This document shows, one piece after another, positions 9,648 to 18,842 of a stretch of 38,461 bases of DNA (position 1 is the first letter of the stretch; the number at the start of each line of letters is the position of its first letter). The notes under the pieces were generated by a model that worked only from the letters and a program-made list of their open reading frames with translations, was not told where the DNA came from and ran no database searches. Source of the stretch: Phycisphaerae bacterium (GTDB taxonomy: Bacteria; Planctomycetota; Phycisphaerae; Sedimentisphaerales; Anaerobacaceae); contig JAABXR010000374.1 of assembly GCA_011776225.1 (NCBI GenBank), forward strand, positions 1 to 38,461, written 5' to 3'. Both the position numbers and the translations under genes were made by a program.

Positions 9648-10250
9648 ATGTTAGCTGACCGTCTATCCTTTTTATTTGTTCTTCCTATAGTTCTTGTGTC
9701 TTTAACCATTCACGAATATGCACACGCATGGATGGCCTACAAATACGGCGACGATACGGCTAAGAATCTGGGACGCTTAACACTGAATCCTTTGGCGCAC
9801 ATTAGTTTGTTCGGGACGATCATTCTGCCCCTTCTTGTACGTTTTGGCTGGGCAAAGCCCATTCCTGTCAACTTTTCCATTCTGACCAAAAAGCAAATCT
9901 TTGGAGTGGCGGTCGCCGGCCCCCTTGCGAATATAATGCTGGCTCTTATTTTAACCGTCGCTTTCCACCTCTTCCGTCTGGGCAAGCTGCCGCTCCTAAG
10001 CGATTTTGTATTGTTGGCTATAATAATTAATATTATCCTGGCTTTGTTTAATCTAATTCCGATACCACCGTTAGACGGCTCACGCTTAGTATATGCTCTA
10101 TTGAAGTCCCCCCGGGCAGTGTACCTGTATAACAGGTTTGCCCGGTACGGAATCTTTGTATTTATTGTGTTTTTGCTGCTCGGAGGATTTGAGATAATTA
10201 TATTGCCATTGGTCGCTTTATTATATTATTTACTCGGGCTGCCTACATGA
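9648..10250 (+). CDS. Site-2 protease family (M50-like) membrane metalloprotease
   Basis: HEYAHAWMAYKYGD (HExxH-type) and NLIPIPPLDGSRL (NPxPPLDG-type) motifs; multiple hydrophobic helices. Confidence 0.88.
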   Translation: MLADRLSFLFVLPIVLVSLTIHEYAHAWMAYKYGDDTAKNLGRLTLNPLAHISLFGTIILPLLVRFGWAKPIPVNFSILTKKQIFGVAVAGPLANIMLALILTVAFHLFRLGKLPLLSDFVLLAIIINIILALFNLIPIPPLDGSRLVYALLKSPRAVYLYNRFARYGIFVFIVFLLLGGFEIIILPLVALLYYLLGLPT

Positions 10251-10309
10251 ACATAAAATATAAATGCCATAAGAATGAACAATGTAAATAGCAAGGAGAG
10301 GACGAAATT

Positions 10310-10870
10310 ATGATAAATAGAACAAAAAAATCCTGCTGGAAATTATCTTTTTGTCAAAAATCAATATCAGCCCAAAGAGGAAGTGTGGATGTTGGAAAGC
10401 TCATTGGTATTGTTATCTCCCTTATTGTTCTTGGTCTTATCGGCCTCGGAATTGCGTGGATTGTTAAAAGCATGGGAGAAGCAGGCAGCCAATATACCGG
10501 GGCAATGGTAAACACAAAACGCAGGGCCGTAGCCCTACAGTGCCAAATGAACCTGAGTAATATTCGGCAGAACTTAAGAATGTATGAAATAGAAAAACAG
10601 AGCTTTCCGCCTTCGCTGAAAACATTGGTAGACTGGGGTGCTGACTCGCAACTATTGCGTTGTCCGGCACCGGATGGTGGAGAATACCTTTATATCCCCG
10701 GCCAGAATGAGAACATGACCGGCCAAAACGTATTAGTCTACGAACTAAAAGCCGCCCATGATGGACGCTGCCACCTGTTGCGAGTGAATGGACAGGTTGA
10801 TTTGCTTACACCCGAACAGGTGCAGGCCGAAGCAAACAAAACAAATATCAGGCTCAGGGAAAGACGTTGA
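10310..10870 (+). CDS. Hypothetical single-pass membrane protein, possibly pseudopilin-like
   Basis: 186 aa; one N-terminal TM segment (LIGIVISLIVLGLIGLGIAWIV) then an extracytoplasmic domain with NLSNIRQNLRMYEIEKQSFPPSLKTLVDWG...LLRCPAPDGGEYLYIPGQ. Confidence 0.6.
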   Translation: MINRTKKSCWKLSFCQKSISAQRGSVDVGKLIGIVISLIVLGLIGLGIAWIVKSMGEAGSQYTGAMVNTKRRAVALQCQMNLSNIRQNLRMYEIEKQSFPPSLKTLVDWGADSQLLRCPAPDGGEYLYIPGQNENMTGQNVLVYELKAAHDGRCHLLRVNGQVDLLTPEQVQAEANKTNIRLRERR

Positions 10871-11003
10871 AAACCGGATTTTTGTACATTAATATTGACA
10901 ATAGAATAGATAGTCTAAAATTAAAAAATTCTTGTAAGACCGGTAGGCACTGCAATAGGGAATCCGTAAGGAGCAGGCACGAAATCGGAAGGAGATTTGA
11001 TAA

Positions 11004-12032
11004 ATGAAGGCAATGATCCTAAAGAAAGTTGCACCCATTGAAGAAGAACCTTTAAAACTGGAGGAAATACCTGCCCCTCAACCCGGTCCGAAGCAGATTC
11101 TTGTAAAAATTTCGACCTGCGGGATTTGTCACACAGAGCTTGATGAAATTGAAGGAAGACTTCAGCCGAGCCTGCCGATAATTTTGGGACACGAGATTGT
11201 CGGAAGAGTGGAAAGTCTCGGTCCCAAAGCTGCTAAATTTAAATTAGAAGACCGGGTAGGCATTGCCTGGATAAATTCCGCCTGTGGAAAATGCGATTTT
11301 TGCCGCAGGGGAAATGAAAATCTGTGCCCGGACTTTCTCGGCACCGGCTGTAACGCAAATGGCGGCTATAGTGAATACACTGTAGTCTCTGAGGATTTTG
11401 CATACCCGATTCCCGATGGATTTTCGGACTCAACGGCAGCTCCCCTCTTGTGTGCCGGGTCCATTGGTTACAGGGCTTTGAAACTAACCGGGCTCCACGA
11501 CGGTCAAATTCTCGGTCTATTTGGTTTTGGGGCCTCGGCTCACATTGTCATTCAAATAGCCAAACACAAATATCCAAACTGTAAAGTCTTTGTCTTTACA
11601 AGACCAAAGCAAAAAGATCATCAGGAACTGGCCACAAAATTAGGCGCCGACTGGGTTGGAGCAACCGGAGAAACTCCACCGGAAAAACCGAACTGCGCGA
11701 TTGATTTTACACCTGTATGGAACCCGGTCGTCGAAGCCATGAAAGTCATGGAAAAAGGAGGAAGGCTTGTTATAAACGCTATCCGAAAGGAAGAAAGAGA
11801 TAAAGATAGCCTGCTGAAATTAGATTACCCGGCCCATCTGTGGCTGGAAAAGGAAATAAAAAGTGTGGCTAATATTACCAGAGCAGACGCCGAAGAATTT
11901 CTGCCTCTGGCGGCCGAAATCCCGATTGCGCCCCAGATCCAGGAATTTAAGTTAGAAGAAGCAAATAAGGCCCTGATTTTGCTCAAGCAGGGCAAAATAC
12001 AGGGTGCTGGAGTTTTAAAAATTTCCGAGTAA
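11004..12032 (+). CDS. Zinc-dependent alcohol dehydrogenase (MDR family)
   Basis: GICHTELDEIEGRLQPSLPIILGHEIVGRV and CGKCDFCRRGNENLCPDFLGTGCNANGGYSEY, classic Zn-ADH motifs. RBS GGAAGGAG upstream. Confidence 0.9.
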   Translation: MKAMILKKVAPIEEEPLKLEEIPAPQPGPKQILVKISTCGICHTELDEIEGRLQPSLPIILGHEIVGRVESLGPKAAKFKLEDRVGIAWINSACGKCDFCRRGNENLCPDFLGTGCNANGGYSEYTVVSEDFAYPIPDGFSDSTAAPLLCAGSIGYRALKLTGLHDGQILGLFGFGASAHIVIQIAKHKYPNCKVFVFTRPKQKDHQELATKLGADWVGATGETPPEKPNCAIDFTPVWNPVVEAMKVMEKGGRLVINAIRKEERDKDSLLKLDYPAHLWLEKEIKSVANITRADAEEFLPLAAEIPIAPQIQEFKLEEANKALILLKQGKIQGAGVLKISE

Positions 12033-12105
12033 ACGAAAATTACTATTACTATTCTTACTCTAATAGAGTATACATATCCCGAAAGACCGGAAAGGAGACA
12101 GGATA

Positions 12106-13041
12106 ATGGGAATCAAATTTTACAAAGAGCCTGAACTTAAAAATCCTGTTATGTTCTGTGGCTGGCCGGGCATTGGAAACATCGGGATAAACGCGATAGA
12201 AAGTTTAAGAGTGGTGTTAAAGGCTCAGGAATTCGCAGAGATTGAACCATGGGACTTCTTTAATCCTCGAAAAGTTACAATACAAAAAGGACTGTTGAAA
12301 GATTTAGAGTTTCCATACAGCAAATTTTACTCTAAACGAATTAGAAATCATGACCTGATATTCTTCATTGGCCAGGAGCAGCCTTCCGAAGGAAGAATAA
12401 GATATGCCGAAGGGAAAAAGGCATACAAGATAGCTAACCTGGTTTTGGATGTGGCGGAAAAATACGACTGCAAAAGAGTCTATACTTCCGGAGCAGCCGT
12501 AACTCAAATTCACCACACTGCAAAACCGCGGGTCTGGGCGGTCCCAAACAGGCAGAGCTTAATAGAGGAAATAAAGAAATATCAAAACACGATTCTGATG
12601 TCAGGAATTGAAGGAAGAAATAGCAGTCAGGGCAGTATCACCGGCCTTAACGGCCTTCTGCTGGGAGTAGCAAAAAAAAGAGGCTTGGAAGCTGTTTGTT
12701 TAATGGGTGAAATTCCATACTATCTCCAGGGAGCGCCCTGGCCCTATCCAAAAGGCTCAAAATCAGTCCTTGAAGTTTTGGCTAAAATCCTGGATGTTAA
12801 GTTCGACCTCAGTCAACTGGACGAATTAGCCGAAACAGTCGATGAAAATATTGAAGAGTTCCTGGAAAGCCTTTATGCGGCGGAGGCAATACCCCCACAG
12901 GTAAAAGATGAAATAGAGAAATTAAGGGACGCCAGGCCGACTGAGCCGGGACCAATAACAAAAGAGGAACAAAATGAAATGATGAAACATCTCGATGAAC
13001 TTTTCAGGGAAGGAGGCCGACAGGATGAAAAACATTTTTAA
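12106..13041 (+). CDS. PAC2 (proteasome assembly chaperone-like) family protein 1
   Basis: NPVMFCGWPGIGNIGINAIESLRVVLKAQEFAEIEPWDFF...VYTSGAAVTQIHHTAKPRVWAV...GLNGLLLGVAKKRGLEAVCLMGEIPYYLQG, typical PAC2 layout. RBS AAAGGAGA. Confidence 0.82.
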   Translation: MGIKFYKEPELKNPVMFCGWPGIGNIGINAIESLRVVLKAQEFAEIEPWDFFNPRKVTIQKGLLKDLEFPYSKFYSKRIRNHDLIFFIGQEQPSEGRIRYAEGKKAYKIANLVLDVAEKYDCKRVYTSGAAVTQIHHTAKPRVWAVPNRQSLIEEIKKYQNTILMSGIEGRNSSQGSITGLNGLLLGVAKKRGLEAVCLMGEIPYYLQGAPWPYPKGSKSVLEVLAKILDVKFDLSQLDELAETVDENIEEFLESLYAAEAIPPQVKDEIEKLRDARPTEPGPITKEEQNEMMKHLDELFREGGRQDEKHF

Positions 13042-13837
13042 CTTCACAGAGCGTCCCGAGTTTGAAAATCCATCTCTGATTGTCGGCTGGGACGAGGACA
13101 GCGGCAAACTAAGCCCGAAGGTAATTGAATATCTAAACAAAAAGATAAAATTTAAAAGTTTCTGTGAAATCGAACCGGCCGGCTTTTTCTCCTTAGCGTC
13201 AGTGGCGATTGAAAACAATATCGCCCGGTTCCCCGAAAATAAATTTTACTATGGCCAAAGAAACGACCTCGTGATATTCAAAGGCAGTGAGCCTCAAATC
13301 GAACGATACGGTTTTCTGAATGCGATTGCAGATTTCGCTCAAAGTTACTGCAAAATCAAAGATTTGTATACTATTAGCGGCACTATTTCTCCAGTTGCCC
13401 ATACGAACCCGCGACTAATATCGGCGGTTTATAACCAAAAGGCAATCCGGGAAAAACACCGGGGCTACGGGCTCCACGATTTGAACTGGCAAGGGCCGCC
13501 TGCCATCAATAGTTATCTTTTGTGGGTGGCAAAAAACAAAGGCATCCCCGGCGCCAGTCTCTGGCCTCAAATACCTTTTTACCTGGCAGCCTCCGAAGAT
13601 TACCATGCGGTAAAGCTGGTCCTTTCATTTCTGGATAAAAAATTTAACCTGGACCTGGATTTCGGAGAACTGAATGAGAACATCAGGGACCAAAATATAA
13701 AGATAGACCGGCTAAGAGATGAGGATTCGGAAATCAACAAATATATGGGAATGTTGGAAAGCGAGCTTTCATTAAGTGAAACCGAACAAATGAAATTAAC
13801 TATGAAGGTAACCGAAGTTCTTGAAAACAAAGACTAA
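13025..13837 (+). CDS. PAC2 family protein 2 (divergent tandem paralogue)
   Basis: NPSLIVGWDEDSGKLSPKVIEYLNKKIKFKSFCEIEPAGFF...LYTISGTISPVAHTNPRLISAV...SYLLWVAKNKGIPGASLWPQIPFYLA aligns by eye to the upstream PAC2 protein. ATG at 13025 with GGAGG upstream; overlaps the previous gene by 17 nt. Confidence 0.78.
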   Translation: MKNIFNFTERPEFENPSLIVGWDEDSGKLSPKVIEYLNKKIKFKSFCEIEPAGFFSLASVAIENNIARFPENKFYYGQRNDLVIFKGSEPQIERYGFLNAIADFAQSYCKIKDLYTISGTISPVAHTNPRLISAVYNQKAIREKHRGYGLHDLNWQGPPAINSYLLWVAKNKGIPGASLWPQIPFYLAASEDYHAVKLVLSFLDKKFNLDLDFGELNENIRDQNIKIDRLRDEDSEINKYMGMLESELSLSETEQMKLTMKVTEVLENKD

Positions 13838-13839
13838 AC

Positions 13840-13881
13840 AGGACCTGACAGAAAAACAGTGTGTTTGTCAGATTAAGTCCT
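13840..13881. terminator. Candidate bidirectional terminator between convergent genes
   Basis: Nested inverted repeat AGGAC-CTGACA...TGTCAG-....-GTCCT between the PAC2-2 and DUF4340 stop codons. Confidence 0.45.
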
Positions 13882-13907
13882 TTATCTCAGATAAATCACC
13901 ATTTCTA

Positions 13908-15047
13908 CTAAACTGAATTAGGCTCAACCGGTTGAATCTCACTTACCGAATTAGGCTCCTCCGGCCCTTTGACCTCCTCAGGTTTCTCCTCGTCCTCTAC
14001 TAATTCCGAAAGTTCCTTCGTCAGGTCCTTCGCCTTCCAGTCGGCGATTTCATACTTCCATCCCTTATGTTTAGCAGCGAATTTCTGGGCCTTTTCCCAG
14101 GCAAGCAGCTTGGCTTCCTTCTCTTTCAAGACCTCTTCCGGTTCCACTTTCGTCATATCTTTTTTAGGAACCTCCCCTGTATACTCTGCCGTACAACTAA
14201 CATAAGTCTTGTCATCTTTCTTGGCAATCTCCAGGGTATAGACCGTCGAATCATTGAGTTTACACACATATCGCCTGTCGAAGAGCAAGCCGGTCGATTG
14301 CGCTCTGACATCATCGAATCTCAGATTCGATAAAGCGCCGAAAACACTGTCACATTCACTGCTCTTGGCCTTTTTACCTGCCTGAATATTCACCAAAGTT
14401 ATGTCCTTGCTGCCCTCCTTTGGCTTAAGCGTATAATCACCACCTGGATAACTCACTGTTACCGAGTTAATATCGTCGCGATTGACAGAAACAAGCTCCT
14501 GCTCAATGTAATCCGTCGCCTGGCTTTTAATAAAGGGCACATTCGATGTCACGTAAACCTTATCACTTGCAACCTTGTCGTCCGAAATCAATCTGACGTA
14601 TGTACCCTCGCCTAATTCCCTGGACTTGCCGACTACAACCCCTGCAAGAACTGCCGAATTCGGCTCAGGCGTCATAAATTTCACAACGCTGCGTGCTTTT
14701 TCCTCCGTTACCTCAAGGTCTTCGTGATATGTCGATTCATCCGTATACAGTTCGGCCGTCTTAATATCAAGACACGTTGTTATCAGCTCACTTATTGTGC
14801 TCGTAACCGCAGGATAATTGTCCTTGTTGGTAACCACAAAATCTCTTCCCCTCCGCTTCAGGGTCACTGAATCTTCACCTGTACCCACCACGATGCTGCC
14901 TATACCGGTTGTGTCAAGTCCGGGGATAAGATAAGACAGCGCCTCCGGCCCCGACCTCGGCATGCTCGAAACACGTGACTGAACCACCGCCCATATCACC
15001 ATCAATATCGTAACTATGCCTAATATTGTAAGGTTTTTATTGCTCAT
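13908..15047 (-). CDS. DUF4340 domain-containing protein
   Basis: MSNKNLTILGIVTILMVIWAVV N-terminal TM; IGSIVVGTGEDSVTLKRRGRDFVVTNKDNYPAVTSTISELITTCLDIKTAELYTD is DUF4340-like; adjacent to a GldG-like gene. Start ATG 15047 preferred (RBS GAGGAG). Confidence 0.78.
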   Translation of the reverse strand: MSNKNLTILGIVTILMVIWAVVQSRVSSMPRSGPEALSYLIPGLDTTGIGSIVVGTGEDSVTLKRRGRDFVVTNKDNYPAVTSTISELITTCLDIKTAELYTDESTYHEDLEVTEEKARSVVKFMTPEPNSAVLAGVVVGKSRELGEGTYVRLISDDKVASDKVYVTSNVPFIKSQATDYIEQELVSVNRDDINSVTVSYPGGDYTLKPKEGSKDITLVNIQAGKKAKSSECDSVFGALSNLRFDDVRAQSTGLLFDRRYVCKLNDSTVYTLEIAKKDDKTYVSCTAEYTGEVPKKDMTKVEPEEVLKEKEAKLLAWEKAQKFAAKHKGWKYEIADWKAKDLTKELSELVEDEEKPEEVKGPEEPNSVSEIQPVEPNSV

Positions 15048-15116
15048 TATAAAACTCCTCGTTCGTATCTCACAAAGCATGTCTCCTGTTTTGCTTAATG
15101 CTTTGCGGAGTACAAA

Positions 15117-17114
15117 TCAAGCATCACTTTTGTGGCTGATATAATGTCTCTTTCTTATACTGCGGCGGACACCAACTACTATGGCAATTATCAGAATAAC
15201 CGCCGGAGCTATCAACGTATTAGCCCTCTGCAGCTTTCCGCCTAAACTATCAATCCTTTCGCGCCTTTTCATCTGGATTACACGTTTCTCGCTGTTGGCC
15301 CGTTGTATCTCCAGTTCAAGTTCGCGTCTTTTCTGCATTATCGAACTGCCGATAACCTCTTCCTCACCCTCTTTGGCTTTGGCGAGAATTGACTGTAGCT
15401 CCCTGTTGAAGCCCGCAATTTTTAACTCAATTGCCGCTAATTCCTTGGCGGTCTCGGCTTCCGCCTCCTTCTCAATCTTGTCAACAACAACAAATGGACG
15501 TCGAAAGTTCCCGCGCGACCTGATTGAAATCAAGTCACTTGAACCACCCAAATCATCAATTGTATTAAGGATTAAAGCCGCATTGTCGCCATTCGGAACT
15601 TTACCGAAAACAAAAAAGTCACGGTACGCCAGCATATCACTTATAAAATCAACATCTGCAAAAACTGCAACGGCACAGACTTCCTTCGCCTCTTTTAGTT
15701 CCGGCATCAGCCTTATGGTTTTCTTGTCATTCGGATCTTTTCCTTCTTCCGAAGGCCCCTCCGCGCTCGAGTCGACTTCTATCTCAATACCTTCGGGGAA
15801 ACTGCTCTTAAAACGCCCGGTGACCACATAGGCCATGTGCACAGGCTTATCACCTGGAATAAATTTGTCCGTTAAGCTCTTTGGATTCATAAGCATCAAC
15901 TCATATGGGCTGCCGGCCTTCCAGCTATTGCCTCGATTAGTTGTCATCAAAAGCGGCGTCCGCCGGATCTCAGCCCCGCCTTCCTCCTCATCCGTGCCCA
16001 CAAACTCCTTCAGTACACCGGCGAACAATATATTCACCTGGTTAAGCTGGGCGGTAATAACACTTTCGTTATTAAAACAGTTCCAGTTGGGGGTCAAATT
16101 AAGAAAACTAATAAGGTTCTCCGGCCGCCGGTTGGGGCCACCGGGCCATGCCAACATCAGATTCGTATCACCGGCAAATGTATCCTCCGGCATCTCAAGA
16201 CCCCAGGTCCGCAGTAGCACATTCAGGTTCGACTTCTGTGATGGTGGTCTGCCCATTTGCATTGCCATTCTATCGGGCCTGTCCACCATACAATGAGGAT
16301 CAACACATACAATCGTCTTGCCGCCTTTAAGCACAAACTGGTCTATCGCAAATAACGCCTGCTCCGGCAGTTCTTTAGGATGGATTACCAGCAAAATATC
16401 GACATCAGTAATCTCGTTAACATCTGGAGCAACACTTTTGACTTCATACTTCTTTCGCAATTGCTCGATGATGGTCCAGGGCGGGGTCGGCCGCTGGTTC
16501 TGCATCCGCATCATTTGGGCCATGTAGGGGCTGATGTCCTGGCCCATTACAGGCAGCGAACTCATGACACCTATATTCTTCTTCTGGCGGGTAATGGCCG
16601 TATCAATCAAATAGCTTATGTCGTACTCGACAAAATTCTGCCGGTCCGGTGAAAAAAAAGGTATCGCCTTCTCAACTCCAAATGGCGTCCGAACTACTAA
16701 TCCGAAGAAAAAGCTTTCTTCTTCCGTTATGGAAAATCGTTTCAGGCCGAACTGCAATGCATCGACCTCGTCCTGAGAAAAAGGCCTCGGATCAATTATT
16801 TGCAGCTCAATCATACCTTTTGCCGTTGCCACGTATTCTTCCAATAACGACTTAACAAACTCGTAATAATTATTGAAAAACTTAATCTGGTCCGGCCCTT
16901 TCAAAGCTGCGGTCTTGGCGTAATAAAGCTTTATCACAATCTTTTGATGAAGCCTGGACAAAATCGCCTTGCTCCCGTCCGAAAGCGTATAAAGCCTCTG
17001 GTCGGTAACATCAACTTTAAACGACTTGCCTACATTTTGAGAAATGCTTATCGCGCAGAAAGCTATTATCAAAATACAAACCGCACCTATTATTGCTCTT
17101 ATTGTCCGGTTCAT
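15117..17114 (-). CDS. GldG-like ABC-type transport auxiliary protein
   Basis: 665 aa; KVDVTDQRLYTLSDGSKAILSRLHQKIVIKLYYAKT... and C-terminal TM LIAPAVILIIAIVVGVRR; stop/start abuts the permease gene at 17114. Confidence 0.82.
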   Translation of the reverse strand: MNRTIRAIIGAVCILIIAFCAISISQNVGKSFKVDVTDQRLYTLSDGSKAILSRLHQKIVIKLYYAKTAALKGPDQIKFFNNYYEFVKSLLEEYVATAKGMIELQIIDPRPFSQDEVDALQFGLKRFSITEEESFFFGLVVRTPFGVEKAIPFFSPDRQNFVEYDISYLIDTAITRQKKNIGVMSSLPVMGQDISPYMAQMMRMQNQRPTPPWTIIEQLRKKYEVKSVAPDVNEITDVDILLVIHPKELPEQALFAIDQFVLKGGKTIVCVDPHCMVDRPDRMAMQMGRPPSQKSNLNVLLRTWGLEMPEDTFAGDTNLMLAWPGGPNRRPENLISFLNLTPNWNCFNNESVITAQLNQVNILFAGVLKEFVGTDEEEGGAEIRRTPLLMTTNRGNSWKAGSPYELMLMNPKSLTDKFIPGDKPVHMAYVVTGRFKSSFPEGIEIEVDSSAEGPSEEGKDPNDKKTIRLMPELKEAKEVCAVAVFADVDFISDMLAYRDFFVFGKVPNGDNAALILNTIDDLGGSSDLISIRSRGNFRRPFVVVDKIEKEAEAETAKELAAIELKIAGFNRELQSILAKAKEGEEEVIGSSIMQKRRELELEIQRANSEKRVIQMKRRERIDSLGGKLQRANTLIAPAVILIIAIVVGVRRSIRKRHYISHKSDA

Positions 17115-17845
17115 TAGCTCGCCTTCCTTTCATCCAAAACAATACTGCTGGCGGCAATCCAGCCGACTATCAGCAAAACAAAATAAGAGAGGTCCTTAAA
17201 CTCCAGCACTCCCTTCTGGATTGACTCAAAGTGAGTCTGAAAACTCATGGTCTCTATCGCCGACACGAAGCCCGCGGGAAAAAACGTCGAAAGATAATTC
17301 AGCGTTGTCGGCCTGCCTGCAAAAACAAGCACCGCACAGGCGACTACCGAGAGAACAAAACTTATGACCTGGTTTTTGCTCACCACCGAAAAGAAACATC
17401 CGATGGCAAGAAATCCGCCCGCCATCAACAGGCTGCCCAGGTAACCGGTAATTATCAAACCGATATCAGGATTACCAAGGTAACAAACCGTTATCGGCAT
17501 AGGGAACGTTAAAACCAATGCAATCGCAAGGAAAAGCCATGCGGCAAAAAATTTGCCCAGAACCGCCTGCGTCACCGTAATCGGCAAAGTAAACAGCAGT
17601 TCGATTGAACCGACCCGCCGTTCCTCGGCCCAGAGACGCATCGCCGCAGAGGGTACCATAAAAACAAACAGCAACGGCAGATTCATAAAGAACGCCCGCA
17701 TGTCCGCCTGACGCATTTCAAAAAAGCCCTGCTTGAATGTCAGGTACCCCGAGAAAAAAAGAAATATTACAAGAAACACGTATGCAATAGGGGTTGTAAA
17801 ATAGCTTTTTAGCTCCCTTTTGAATACTGCCCAAAAGCTATGCAT
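17114..17845 (-). CDS. ABC transporter permease (GldF/ABC-2 type)
   Basis: 243 aa, six hydrophobic helices; FKRELKSYFTTPIAYVFLVIFLFFSGYLTF and MRLWAEERRVGSIELLFTLPIT. Confidence 0.85.
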   Translation of the reverse strand: MHSFWAVFKRELKSYFTTPIAYVFLVIFLFFSGYLTFKQGFFEMRQADMRAFFMNLPLLFVFMVPSAAMRLWAEERRVGSIELLFTLPITVTQAVLGKFFAAWLFLAIALVLTFPMPITVCYLGNPDIGLIITGYLGSLLMAGGFLAIGCFFSVVSKNQVISFVLSVVACAVLVFAGRPTTLNYLSTFFPAGFVSAIETMSFQTHFESIQKGVLEFKDLSYFVLLIVGWIAASSIVLDERKAS

Positions 17846-17897
17846 TTTTGTACTCCTGTGAAAATATCATATTATTTTCCCGAACTAAAAACAAAAC

Positions 17898-18626
17898 CTA
17901 AGCAACCTTGGTCTTCGTAATCTTACGAAAGACCTCATCAAGACTGCACTTGTACTCCTCTTTCAATTCCTTGGGCGTTGAATCAACAAGTATTCGCCCC
18001 CTGGAAATAATTATTGTCCTCGAACACACGGCCTCAACTTCTTCGAGAATGTGGGTGGAAACAATTATACACTTGTCCTTGGCCATACTATTTATAAGCT
18101 CCCTCACCTCATGCTTTTGATTAGGATCCAGGCCATCGGTAGGCTCATCAAGAATAAGCACATCAGGATCGTGAATCAACGCCTGGGCCAGTCCCACACG
18201 CCGCCGATATCCCTTCGACAATGTCTCGATTGTCTGGTGATATACAGATTCGACAGAACACATCGGAACAACTCTATCAAGTGCTTTCTTGCGATCACCC
18301 CCCTTAATCTGTCTGACATCGCAAACAAAGTCTAAAAAACTACCTACCGTCATCTCGTTATACGCCGGCGAATTCTCGGCCAGGTATCCAAGCGTTCGCC
18401 TTACTTCAACGGGATTCTTCAAAATATCCTGCCCGCATATGGTAGCTGTCCCGCTGTCAGGCTTCAGAAAACACGCTAACATTCTCATTGCCGTTGTTTT
18501 ACCGGCCCCGTTAGGCCCAAGAAGGCCCAGCACCTGCCCCTTTTCGACATCGAACGATATGCCGTCAACAGCAACGATTGGCCCGAAACTTCGCCGCAAT
18601 TCCTTCACACTTATCATATATGCCAC
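17898..18626 (-). CDS. ABC transporter ATP-binding protein (GldA-like)
   Basis: Walker A GLLGPNGAGKTT, signature-like LSKGYRRRVGLAQALIHDPDVLILDEPTDGLDPNQ. Confidence 0.92.
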   Translation of the reverse strand: MAYMISVKELRRSFGPIVAVDGISFDVEKGQVLGLLGPNGAGKTTAMRMLACFLKPDSGTATICGQDILKNPVEVRRTLGYLAENSPAYNEMTVGSFLDFVCDVRQIKGGDRKKALDRVVPMCSVESVYHQTIETLSKGYRRRVGLAQALIHDPDVLILDEPTDGLDPNQKHEVRELINSMAKDKCIIVSTHILEEVEAVCSRTIIISRGRILVDSTPKELKEEYKCSLDEVFRKITKTKVA

Positions 18627-18842
18627 CTATGAAAAACTCATAATTATCGGTTGCGATAATCTCTGTAAGCTACTGATAATAATACATTAAGATTCACTAT
18701 CTATGCTTTTTTTGAAATATGGTGGAGAATTATATAAATTCTCCGAAAGTAGTCAAGAGGCTATCTAAATAAAATTTTTACCATCCCTAAAACAGATGAT
18801 CTCTTCAAATCCCAAGAAAAACAAGCATCTTGACTCATAAAA

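Noticed and set aside
15181-16855. Plus-strand ORFs (216, 153, 90 aa) opposite the GldG-like gene
   Set aside because: Low-complexity antisense translations; the GldG-like protein is strongly supported by motifs and operon context.
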